Assembly: GCF_938029485.1 (NCBI RefSeq)
Contig: NZ_CALHGC010000359.1
Coordinates: 1 to 6,062 of the forward strand
Direction of reading: 5' to 3'
DNA length: 6,062 nt
Source: an uncultured Treponema sp.
GTDB taxonomy: Bacteria; Spirochaetota; Spirochaetia; Treponematales; Treponemataceae
The notes below the pieces were generated by a model. That model was not told the DNA's origin. It saw only the letters and a list, made by a program, of their open reading frames with translations, and did not search any database. Each line of letters begins with the position of its first letter. Position 1 is the first letter of the stretch. The position numbers were made by a program, and so were the translations under genes. Positions 1-6,062 of this stretch are shown here, piece by piece.

Positions 1-30
1 ACGACTTAATTTTAAACATCGCATCTAAAT

Positions 31-144
31 CTAAGGAAGCTGTCCAAAAACTGTTTTGCAATCCGCTTTAGCGGATATAATGAATAATTTCCTTACAGAA
101 AAAGCCGATAGGCTTTCAGTTTTTAGACAGCCTCGTGCCCTTAG
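31..144 (-). repeat. Structured palindromic element in the A2M 3' region
   Basis: Outer arms 36-53 and 117-134 are near-perfect inverted repeats (18 bp). Just outside, CTAAG (31-35) pairs with CTTAG (140-144) across a 5-nt bulge. Inside are two hairpins: ATCCGCT-TT-AGCGGAT (61-76) and AAAGCC-GATA-GGCTTT (101-116). The two mismatches of the outer stem on the plus strand become G-U wobbles on the minus strand, so the element folds best as RNA in the A2M sense. There is no coding potential. It resembles dispersed repeats I recall from treponeme genomes, but copy number cannot be seen here. Confidence 0.6.
97..116 (-). terminator. Probable intrinsic terminator of the A2M gene
   Basis: Read on the minus strand, AAAGCC-UAUC-GGCUUU forms a 6-bp hairpin followed by two more U residues, giving a run of five U before C-U. 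It begins about 50 nt beyond the A2M stop codon. The stem is short, so termination may be partial. On the plus strand the same hairpin is followed by CAG and then TTTTT, so it could work in both directions. It is nested inside the larger palindromic element at 31-144. Confidence 0.5.
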
Positions 145-167
145 TCATTATGGATTAATATCGCCCC

Positions 168-3100
168 TTACCGCTCGCTGCGAGCATCCGTCTTATAGAG
201 TCTGCCCGGTACCACCGCCCTAATCGAATTATCGTACATTGCTTGCGCATGGATAGCCGGTATAAAATACTCTCCTTTATAGGCAACCGTCGCATAGAAC
301 TTGTAGGTTATCGAATCCCTACGCGCTAAATCAAAGTAGGTGTACACAACATCGTCCCGTATATCCTGATAGTCGAAAGAATCCGAACCGTCGCTGCTGT
401 CCAAGGCTATCCGGTCGTTACTGATTTCCCAGCAGGTTGGAATCGGGAACGTCAGCGCGATATTTTCGATCTTCTTCGATGTTTGGTTCGCGACAAGAAT
501 TTTTATGACGAATGAATCCCCTACCTTCAAATTGGTAGGAGAAATCATGTATCCGTCGGAATCGAAGTACGAAACATCAAGGTCGATATTTTCATTCTGC
601 CGCTGTTCCGTTCCCGGTACGGACATGCCTTCTGCGGTTAAAATGCCGTAGAGGATCGCTTTTCCGGTGTTCGTTACTTCGATGGTCTGTTTGTCCGCCG
701 TTCCCGCAGGCAAGGTTTCGATAATCGAGGCGTTTTTAAGCTGTCCCTGCCGCGCCGCGCCGTTCGCCGTAACGGTATAGCTGCACGAGGCTGCATCGCG
801 GTTTTTGTAATAGGGTAAAAGCGAGAATAGGAGCCATGCGGTCTCTTGCGTACTGCACCAATCATCGGAGGAAAGTACGGATGCAACCTCGCGGGCTGCT
901 TTCGCTGCCTTTACCTCATCTTGCAGCAGTGTACATACCATCAAATAGAGCGCCTGTGTGCGAGTGGATGAACCGAAAGAGCCGCCGGTATACCGGTAGG
1001 ATGTCTCCTTTTTAGCCAACGCGCTCAATGCATCGGCGAATACGTCTTCCGCCGTATCTTTCCGGCCGGCAAGTGAGTATGCAGCTGCCAATAGCAGCGA
1101 ACCGGAAGCATCAAGCCGTTCATTTTTTAGCCGATTCATCGCACCGATATTCGGGCTGTCTGCAAGTGCAAGCGTGAATAGCCGGTACGCCTGTATTTCG
1201 GCCGAATCATCATTATAGGATTCCCACTCCGCCGCCGAGGACGCGAGCCATGAGGTCAACGGTTTTTTAATCGAATCGGGTACCGCATACCCCTGTTTCT
1301 GCGCCTCGGTTAAGAAATGAAGTGCATAGCTTGATCCCCATGCAGAAGGCGTACTGTTGCCCGGCCAGTATGCGAAAGCTCCCGATGCAGTCTGATACTG
1401 AGGATACCGATCGATGACCGATTGAATATGCTTTTGAATGCGCGTCTTTTCTTGCGGCGACAGTTGTACAAAGTCTGCAAGATAAAGCTGGGGGAAGCCT
1501 CCTGAGGTAATTTGTTCGATACATCCGTGCGGATACTTGATGAGGTATTCAAGCCGGCTTGCTAAATTGAGCGCCGGTATGGAAGAAAGCTCCATCGAAA
1601 GTGTTGTCGAACTGACTTCTCCCGGACTTTGCACGCTCACAATCGTTTTCTCCGAAGGTTTCAGCATAAACTGCGTACGGTAGGTAACGGGAATACCGCG
1701 CGCTTGCACCTCTACCGGCGTTATGGATTGAGCAAAACCTTTGTCCGTTTTTACGGCGGCGGTGAAGTCGGCTGTACCGGCCGCTTCCGTTTTTACCGTG
1801 AACGTAACGGTCGTATCCGAAGATGCGGGAACCTTTACGGTTTTTTCAGCGTTAAAGGACGGAATGGCGCCTTTTGTATTCAACGTGATTTTTGCGTTTT
1901 GTACGGAATCCGTGCCGTTGAATACCGTAACCGGTACCTCAATCCGTTCGTTGACACCGAGTGTGCGGGGGAGCGCTGCCTGTATCATAAGATCGGCTTT
2001 TACGGGAACGGTCTTTTCTGTGATACCGTAAGCGCCGTTAAAGCCTGCAACCGCAATCGCCCGCACAGCTCCGACATACTCAGGCATATCGAACGAAAGC
2101 TGCTTTTTTTCACCGGCAGCGATCGTAAAGGGGCCGAGGTATTGCACAACCGGTTTAAACCGATTGTTGCCCCGTTCACGGTTATCGGCAAGGTCTTCGG
2201 AACCGCCGATTGCAAGCAGCGTTTCAAGTTTTCCGCTGTAGGCATTCATAACGTATTTGTATAAATCCCAGCTCGAAAGCTGCGATGCTTCTTTCTTATA
2301 GAATTCGCGTCTCAGTTCCGGCCCGTGATAGTTCGTTAATCCCAAAAGCCCTTCATCGACAACAGCCAGCGTGAACGTCATCGGTTTTCCGTTTTGTTCG
2401 GATACGGAGATAATTGCTTTTTCGTTGGGCGCATAGACGGCCGGAGCGGTAATCACCGGATTGAGTTTCGTGGCGGGATTATCGACCATCACCGGTACGA
2501 TACCGTAAAGGCGGATCGGCAAACTGTTCGCCGTTTGCAAGTGTTGCTGCAATACCGTGATATGCACGTACACATTCGGCGCCATCGCTTCCGTCAATTT
2601 CAGTTTATACACCGTGGTATCTTTGGCGGTTTCAAGCCAATCCTGTTTGAGAATTTCGCCGTTCTTTTCTACCGTAACGAGGGCTCTGTTTCCGGCGCTT
2701 GAGGCAAACGAAATAGAAGCGGTTTCGCCCGTGCTATACTGCCGTTTGTCGGTGATGAGCGTAACCATCGCCGCGCTGCCCGAACCGTTTTCTTGAGCGC
2801 GTCCCGCCCAGCCCGGCCAATCGATATACACGATTTTTGCCGCACTGTGTCCGCGCCGCCCATCGGAGACCGTAACGAGGTACCGTCCCCATGAAGGATA
2901 TTTTACTTCAAACTGAAAGCTCCCTTTTCCGTTTGAAACCGTTACCGAACCGTTTGCAATTTCCGAGGAAGACCGGCTTGAAACATACGTTGCGTCAGTG
3001 AGGGCGTCTTTTTCCCACCACCATTTCCAATCCAATTTATGAATCGTATATGAAAGTTCCCCTGAGGAAACCGGCTTACCGTCTTGGTCTATCAGCAGTA

Positions 3101-5795
3101 CATCGGCGGTATGTTGAACATCGGTTAAAAGCATTCCCCGTGCGGCATCTCCTTTCGGCAGCCGCAGACCGACATAACGGCTATACGGCGAATACGGGAA
3201 AGCGCTTTGTTCGGTAGAAAAGGCTCCCGACGGTTCAAAGATGCGGCTGACAAAATGAGCCTGTAGTTTTCCCGGTACGGGATCATCTGCGCCGATGGTG
3301 AAATGCTCGCTGAATGTTGCCTTTGAGGCGCTATTCAGTGTTCCTTCCCAAATGGTTGAGCGGCCCAGTTCCATTTCTACCGACGGATTGGTAAAGCTGA
3401 AATCGGAATAACCGAAATTATCCGGTGCAGAGGTAAAGAACACGGCAACGTCTGCGTTGTAATTGGGTGCCGGCGCTCCGTGCAGCCATGCCCCCGAAAG
3501 CGTAAAGTTGTTCGTACCGCTAGTAAGCATTTTTTTCTCAGGTTCCAGTTTAACCGACAGGCGGTTCGGGACGACCGTTTCAATGCGGAGCGGCCGCGTC
3601 CATTCCTGTCCGCCGATTTTTACCTTGGCTTGCCAGAGACCGGTTACCGCGCCCGCGGCGGTTTTTGTTTCCACCGGATAAAAGCCGTTTACCGAATGGG
3701 TTAGGAGGCGCGACTCCGTTACCCGTCCGAGCGGGTCGGAAAGTTCAAAAGAGACCGGAATATCCGCGGGGAGGCTTTTCTGTAAATCCTGCAGCACAAA
3801 GGTAAGGTAGAGCGGATCACCCGGCCGCCATACGCCGCGCTCTCCGTAAATGAATCCTTTTACGCCGCCTACGGTTTTTTCGCCGCCGGTTTCAAAATGA
3901 CTGACGCTCAATCCCGTTCCGGCTCCAATTTTCAAATATGAAGTCTGTCCCTTGTAGCTTGCCGCGATGAATACTGCCTTGGAAGCGTCTTCGAGTACTG
4001 CAGAACCGTTTTTATCCGACCGGAGTTCGGCATTTTTGGAGCCGACATACGAATAGCAGGTAATTTCCGCTCCGCTGATAGGCTGCGCCGTTTTGATGTC
4101 GGCAACGCTGACGTACAGTTTCCCGCTCGTTGTCTTTTTCGCCATAATGCCGACATCCGAGATAAGAATGTTCCGCTTTATCAAATTCTTACTATTAAAA
4201 CGCGGAATATAAAAAGCCGGATGATAGGGATTATTTTTATTTGACCAATAGGTATCCCGCTCATCATAATCCAAATCTTCCCAATAATTCCAGAAACTTT
4301 TTTCGTCGGGCGGCAAATCAGCTTCGATTATATCGGGAGGCTGCGGCAGCGAAGCAAACGCTTCATCGGCATCGGAGGGAATACGGTATTTGATATTCTT
4401 TTTTCTGAATGAAATGCGTATTTGAAACATCCCATGAGGATATTTTTTTGTGAGCGCCGACACATCAATTCCGCGCGGAATGTATTTATTCTGCATTGAA
4501 TCGTCCCACTCGAATGAAACATTTTGCGTCCACACCGGCTCACCCACACGGTACAGTTCATCGGTGCCGTCCAATTCGTTTACCTGCAAGAATTGAACAA
4601 TGTTGTAATCATAAATGGCAAAGGCTTGTATTAAAAGTCCGTTCACGTTTCGTGTTTCAACCGGCAACACCGTACCCTGCGAGGACGGTAAAATAGTTCC
4701 GTCGGTCATAAAACGCACGGACGGCAGTTCCCAATTATCCGAAAGAGTGATAATCCGCGCTGCGGCAAGGTAGATACCGTTCGAACTTTTGATCCCGTTT
4801 GAAATGCGGATATGTCCGATATTCCGCCAGTTGGAATCGTCATAAATTGTCAGTACGTTACCTCTGACGGATACATTAACATCATCACTCCGCGAACCGT
4901 CTTCATTATGCGTCGAAACAAAATCCTGTGCATCTTGAGATGCGTCGAGCATTTGCGAAAAACTTACCAGTATGGTATTCTTTTTTGAAGTATTGATATC
5001 GATAATCGAAAATTCGTTTTTCGGCGGAATGGTAAATGATTTTTCACCGGCAAATGCCGCATCCTGTTTTTTCGACAAGCCGAGCTTCCGCCCTTGCCAT
5101 GAAACCGATAAGCCCCGCGCCCGTTTTTTAATGCCGATATTTTGGATAAAAAATTTCCACACTTTTCCCGACGAACCTTGTTCCCATTGCATTGGGCAGG
5201 AGCTTCCCCAAAAGCCTCCTGACTTTGCCGAAACACAGTGCCGGATGGTATCCGCGGTAACGGGAATGTCTGTAGTGATACTGCCGCTGAGCGAATAAGC
5301 ATCCTCATCTTGATTCAGCGTTAACGTATCCAGCGCGACCTCATAGGAAGGGGTATCGGCTAAAAACACATGGCGGTATGTACCCTGTGCCGTCTCTTTT
5401 CCGAACATCTTTGCACAGTCTGCCGATAAGATGATTTTACGACCGGAAGGGTAGGGAGCAGACGGAGTAAATACAACCGTTTTGCTATCTTGGAGTTCCC
5501 ATGTCCCCGTCTGCCGGGGAGAAAACTGCAAAGCTTGTTCAGGTTCGCAGATAACATCGCAGGCAAAGCTGACAGCAATAGGAGCAAGCCTTCCGATATT
5601 GGTCGGAGAAATCGCCGTAACGAATTCCTCCGTTCCGCTGTCCGCAGCCGTTTGCCGGTTATCGGTACAGCCGGTAAGGCCTACGGCTGTAAAAATAAAA
5701 GCAGCAGCGAGGCACAGTGCCGCGGCAATCGGTATATGTTTCATTCTTTTGATATTTTTTGCAAGTATGCGGGGAAAAAGACCGGTATGTTTCAT
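168..5795 (-). CDS. Alpha-2-macroglobulin family lipoprotein with thioester (COG2373-like)
   Basis: Encodes 1875 residues, a predicted envelope-anchored, broad-range protease trap. Visible in order: lipoprotein signal ending at Cys43; Ig-like segments near 57-147 and 261-352; a QFLQVNELDG stretch (401-410); an acidic, Trp/Tyr-rich linker (492-525); SDVGIMAK (546-553); an MG2-type domain opening with GERGVWRPGD (651-660); a bait-region-type domain with DKRQYSTGE (1016-1024) and MAPNVYV (1071-1077); the A2M core with AVVDEGLL (1144-1151) and PEYVGAVRAIAVA (1238-1250); an alpha-helical thioester domain with YPHGCIEQ (1421-1428); and a C-terminal MG10-like domain with RDD (1813-1815) and AMYDNSIRA (1852-1860). 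It is longer than E. coli YfhM (about 1650 residues) but fits the long Bacteroidetes-type A2Ms as I recall them. The start at 5795 has a well-spaced AGGAAG; the alternative Met18 (5744) has none. The frame is intact. Family assignment is firm; the actual protease targets are unknown. Confidence 0.95.
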   Translation of the reverse strand: MKHTGLFPRILAKNIKRMKHIPIAAALCLAAAFIFTAVGLTGCTDNRQTAADSGTEEFVTAISPTNIGRLAPIAVSFACDVICEPEQALQFSPRQTGTWELQDSKTVVFTPSAPYPSGRKIILSADCAKMFGKETAQGTYRHVFLADTPSYEVALDTLTLNQDEDAYSLSGSITTDIPVTADTIRHCVSAKSGGFWGSSCPMQWEQGSSGKVWKFFIQNIGIKKRARGLSVSWQGRKLGLSKKQDAAFAGEKSFTIPPKNEFSIIDINTSKKNTILVSFSQMLDASQDAQDFVSTHNEDGSRSDDVNVSVRGNVLTIYDDSNWRNIGHIRISNGIKSSNGIYLAAARIITLSDNWELPSVRFMTDGTILPSSQGTVLPVETRNVNGLLIQAFAIYDYNIVQFLQVNELDGTDELYRVGEPVWTQNVSFEWDDSMQNKYIPRGIDVSALTKKYPHGMFQIRISFRKKNIKYRIPSDADEAFASLPQPPDIIEADLPPDEKSFWNYWEDLDYDERDTYWSNKNNPYHPAFYIPRFNSKNLIKRNILISDVGIMAKKTTSGKLYVSVADIKTAQPISGAEITCYSYVGSKNAELRSDKNGSAVLEDASKAVFIAASYKGQTSYLKIGAGTGLSVSHFETGGEKTVGGVKGFIYGERGVWRPGDPLYLTFVLQDLQKSLPADIPVSFELSDPLGRVTESRLLTHSVNGFYPVETKTAAGAVTGLWQAKVKIGGQEWTRPLRIETVVPNRLSVKLEPEKKMLTSGTNNFTLSGAWLHGAPAPNYNADVAVFFTSAPDNFGYSDFSFTNPSVEMELGRSTIWEGTLNSASKATFSEHFTIGADDPVPGKLQAHFVSRIFEPSGAFSTEQSAFPYSPYSRYVGLRLPKGDAARGMLLTDVQHTADVLLIDQDGKPVSSGELSYTIHKLDWKWWWEKDALTDATYVSSRSSSEIANGSVTVSNGKGSFQFEVKYPSWGRYLVTVSDGRRGHSAAKIVYIDWPGWAGRAQENGSGSAAMVTLITDKRQYSTGETASISFASSAGNRALVTVEKNGEILKQDWLETAKDTTVYKLKLTEAMAPNVYVHITVLQQHLQTANSLPIRLYGIVPVMVDNPATKLNPVITAPAVYAPNEKAIISVSEQNGKPMTFTLAVVDEGLLGLTNYHGPELRREFYKKEASQLSSWDLYKYVMNAYSGKLETLLAIGGSEDLADNRERGNNRFKPVVQYLGPFTIAAGEKKQLSFDMPEYVGAVRAIAVAGFNGAYGITEKTVPVKADLMIQAALPRTLGVNERIEVPVTVFNGTDSVQNAKITLNTKGAIPSFNAEKTVKVPASSDTTVTFTVKTEAAGTADFTAAVKTDKGFAQSITPVEVQARGIPVTYRTQFMLKPSEKTIVSVQSPGEVSSTTLSMELSSIPALNLASRLEYLIKYPHGCIEQITSGGFPQLYLADFVQLSPQEKTRIQKHIQSVIDRYPQYQTASGAFAYWPGNSTPSAWGSSYALHFLTEAQKQGYAVPDSIKKPLTSWLASSAAEWESYNDDSAEIQAYRLFTLALADSPNIGAMNRLKNERLDASGSLLLAAAYSLAGRKDTAEDVFADALSALAKKETSYRYTGGSFGSSTRTQALYLMVCTLLQDEVKAAKAAREVASVLSSDDWCSTQETAWLLFSLLPYYKNRDAASCSYTVTANGAARQGQLKNASIIETLPAGTADKQTIEVTNTGKAILYGILTAEGMSVPGTEQRQNENIDLDVSYFDSDGYMISPTNLKVGDSFVIKILVANQTSKKIENIALTFPIPTCWEISNDRIALDSSDGSDSFDYQDIRDDVVYTYFDLARRDSITYKFYATVAYKGEYFIPAIHAQAMYDNSIRAVVPGRLYKTDARSER
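1512..1523 (-). other. Thioester motif CIEQ (Cys1425-Gln1428) of the A2M protein
   Basis: Codons 1425-1428 read Cys-Ile-Glu-Gln in the context YPHGCIEQ, the canonical CxEQ thioester of A2M and complement proteins. In this family the Cys thiol and Gln side chain form an internal thioester that reacts with a protease after bait cleavage. Flanking helical-repeat sequence, including YWPG and WGSSYALHFLTEAQKQGY further along, matches the thioester domain. Both reactive residues are present, so the protein should be a covalent trap rather than one of the thioester-less A2Ms. Confidence 0.93.
2151..2207 (-). other. Candidate bait segment of the A2M protein (residues 1197-1215)
   Basis: Between the AVVDEGLL strand (1144-1151) and the PEYVGAVRAIAVA segment (1238-1250) lies a hydrophilic, Gly/Asn/Arg-rich stretch starting GGSEDLADNRERGNNRF. 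It has Arg1206, Arg1208, Arg1212 and Lys1214 and no obvious secondary structure. Position and composition fit an exposed, protease-cleavable loop; the Arg/Lys content would make it an easy target for trypsin-like enzymes. Bait sequences are not conserved, so this is an inference from position and composition only. Confidence 0.4.
5667..5795 (-). other. Lipoprotein signal peptide with lipobox L-T-G-C (residues 1-43)
   Basis: The first 20 residues are basic (Lys2, Arg9, Lys13, Lys16, Arg17, Lys19). A hydrophobic core follows from Ile21 to about Val38, then the lipobox Leu40-Thr41-Gly42-Cys43. Cys43 is the predicted lipidated residue after signal peptidase II cleavage, and the next residues are Thr-Asp-Asn. 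The n-region is long for a lipoprotein; initiation at Met18 would give a more ordinary 25-residue signal. Membrane anchoring is well supported. Whether the protein faces the periplasm or the surface cannot be read from the sequence, and spirochaetes export lipoproteins to both. Confidence 0.88.
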
Positions 5796-5801
5796 AATAC
5801 G

Positions 5802-5807
5802 CTTCCT
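5802..5807 (-). promoter_or_regulatory. Ribosome binding site AGGAAG for the A2M gene
   Basis: AGGAAG lies 6 nt upstream of the ATG at 5795, a good Shine-Dalgarno match at ideal spacing. The in-frame ATG at 5744 is preceded only by A-rich sequence (AAAAGA directly abutting). This favours the upstream start and therefore the longer signal peptide n-region. Confidence 0.75.
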
Positions 5808-5874
5808 ATCAATTTTTAGGTTTCTATTAACAAATCGAAAATGAATGATTGGTAATAGCGGACCTTTATCCCAG

Positions 5875-5903
5875 ATAATAACTTAAACCTATCCTGTGGT
5901 CAA
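5875..5903 (-). promoter_or_regulatory. Sigma70-like promoter of the A2M gene
   Basis: On the minus strand TTGACC (5903-5898) is followed by exactly 17 nt and then TATTAT (5880-5875). Each hexamer matches the consensus at 5 of 6 positions with ideal spacing. Transcription would start near 5868, leaving a leader of about 70 nt before the ATG. I see no convincing riboswitch or attenuator in that leader. Confidence 0.65.
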
Positions 5904-5906
5904 TAA

Positions 5907-5925
5907 TCGGAAATCTCTATTCCGA
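5907..5925. promoter_or_regulatory. Operator-like inverted repeat TCGGAA-N7-TTCCGA
   Basis: Perfect 6-bp arms (5907-5912 and 5920-5925) are separated by 7 nt. The site lies directly upstream of the -35 element of the A2M promoter and within the divergent intergenic region. Relative to the inferred A2M start it is centred near -48, where an activator could contact polymerase; it could also be shared with the rightward promoter. A 6-bp arm can occur by chance, so this is a candidate only. Confidence 0.35.
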
Positions 5926-6007
5926 AGGATGCGAAGCAAATCTAACCGAGTTTTTTGCAGATGCCCAATCGCATTTGCTCAATACTCAATTTACAAAAAA
6001 CGAATGA

Positions 6008-6037
6008 TTGACGGCATGGCGGTTTTCCCTTTACAAT
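6008..6037 (+). promoter_or_regulatory. Sigma70-like promoter of the divergent plus-strand gene
   Basis: TTGACG (6008-6013), an 18-nt spacer and TACAAT (6032-6037): each hexamer matches the consensus at 5 of 6. The predicted start is near 6044, only about 13 nt before the ATG at 6057, so the leader would be little more than the ribosome binding site. Confidence 0.55.
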
Positions 6038-6044
6038 AGAAGAA

Positions 6045-6050
6045 AAGGAG
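6045..6050 (+). promoter_or_regulatory. Ribosome binding site AAGGAG of the divergent gene
   Basis: AAGGAG, a near-perfect Shine-Dalgarno sequence, sits 6 nt before the ATG at 6057. It is the main evidence that a real gene begins at the right edge. Confidence 0.7.
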
Positions 6051-6056
6051 CTGATA

Positions 6057-6062
6057 ATGGAT
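6057..6062 (+). CDS. Start of a divergent gene, cut by the window end
   Basis: Only ATG-GAT (Met-Asp) is inside the window. The start is supported by AAGGAG at 6045-6050 with 6 nt spacing and by a good promoter at 6008-6037. It is transcribed away from the A2M gene, sharing the 261-bp intergenic region. Two codons give no information on function. Confidence 0.65.

Larger units (their letters stand above)
5838..6010 (+). repeat. Direct repeat AAAAYGAATGATTG, two copies
   Basis: A 14-bp sequence occurs at 5838-5851 and 5997-6010, differing at one base, 159 bp apart and in the same orientation. The second copy runs into the -35 hexamer of the rightward promoter. The first precedes a much weaker promoter-like pair (TTGGTA 5849-5854, GATAAT 5874-5879, 19-nt spacer). 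It could be a regulator site pair or a partial promoter duplication; chance is possible in AT-rich intergenic DNA. Confidence 0.35.

Noticed and set aside
1..30. End of a convergent plus-strand gene at the left edge
   Set aside because: Stops occur early in two plus frames (TAA at 7-9, TAA at 26-28), but with so few bases nothing shows that either ends a real gene.
36..134. The outer stem of the repeat as a classic rho-independent terminator
   Set aside because: The 3' arm is not followed by a U-tract on either strand. Only the inner hairpin at 97-116 has the terminator pattern.
1629..2264. Plus-strand open frame of 211 codons inside the A2M gene
   Set aside because: It lies antisense to conserved A2M domain sequence. 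Its translation is Arg-, Phe- and Cys-rich with no recognisable motif, as expected of a shadow frame.
4964..5308. Overlapping open frames of just over 100 codons on both strands
   Set aside because: Both sit inside the A2M frame, in its N-terminal part. Their translations lack domain features, and the A2M frame is uninterrupted.
5935..5979. Inverted repeat AGCAAAT / ATTTGCT in the intergenic region
   Set aside because: The arms are only 7 bp, AT-rich and separated by 31 nt. I see no further pairing or position relative to a promoter that makes it convincing.
5929..6039. Small plus-strand ORF of 36 codons in the intergenic region
   Set aside because: The only Shine-Dalgarno-like sequence abuts its ATG with no spacing, and it runs across the -35 and -10 of the rightward promoter. 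No recognisable peptide.

Overview
The window is almost entirely one very large gene on the minus strand (168-5795). It encodes an 1875-residue alpha-2-macroglobulin (A2M) family lipoprotein. The protein has a lipobox, two N-terminal Ig-like segments, an MG2-type macroglobulin domain, a bait-region-type domain, a central A2M domain, a thioester domain with an intact CIEQ motif, and a C-terminal bacterial MG10-type domain. The family traps proteases in the envelope: cleavage of a bait segment exposes the thioester, which then bonds covalently to the attacker.

The likely host is a host-associated spirochaete, probably an oral-type Treponema. This is inferred from roughly mid-40s to 50 percent GC, clean Shine-Dalgarno sites, and a downstream structured repeat that resembles my recollection of dispersed treponemal repeats. 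No marker gene is present, so the assignment is tentative. The protein motifs (SDVGIMAK, ERGVWRPGD, WGSSYALHFLTEA) recall the long A2Ms of Bacteroidetes more than the E. coli YfhM type.

Layout, left to right: 1-30 shows nothing recognisable. An imperfect palindromic element with two internal hairpins lies at 31-144, in the 3' untranslated region of the A2M gene, and one hairpin looks like an intrinsic terminator (97-116). The A2M gene follows at 168-5795. A 261-bp divergent intergenic region (5796-6056) holds a good sigma70-like promoter for A2M, a 19-bp operator-like inverted repeat, and a second good promoter firing rightward. A new plus-strand gene begins at 6057 behind a strong ribosome binding site; only its first two codons are inside the window, so its identity is unknown.

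The A2M gene looks like its own transcription unit: its own promoter, a leader of about 70 nt, a probable terminator, and no visible same-strand partner such as the penicillin-binding protein PbpC that often accompanies bacterial A2Ms. The other reading frames inside it are shadows. The window shows no CRISPR array, tRNA, rRNA or insertion sequence.
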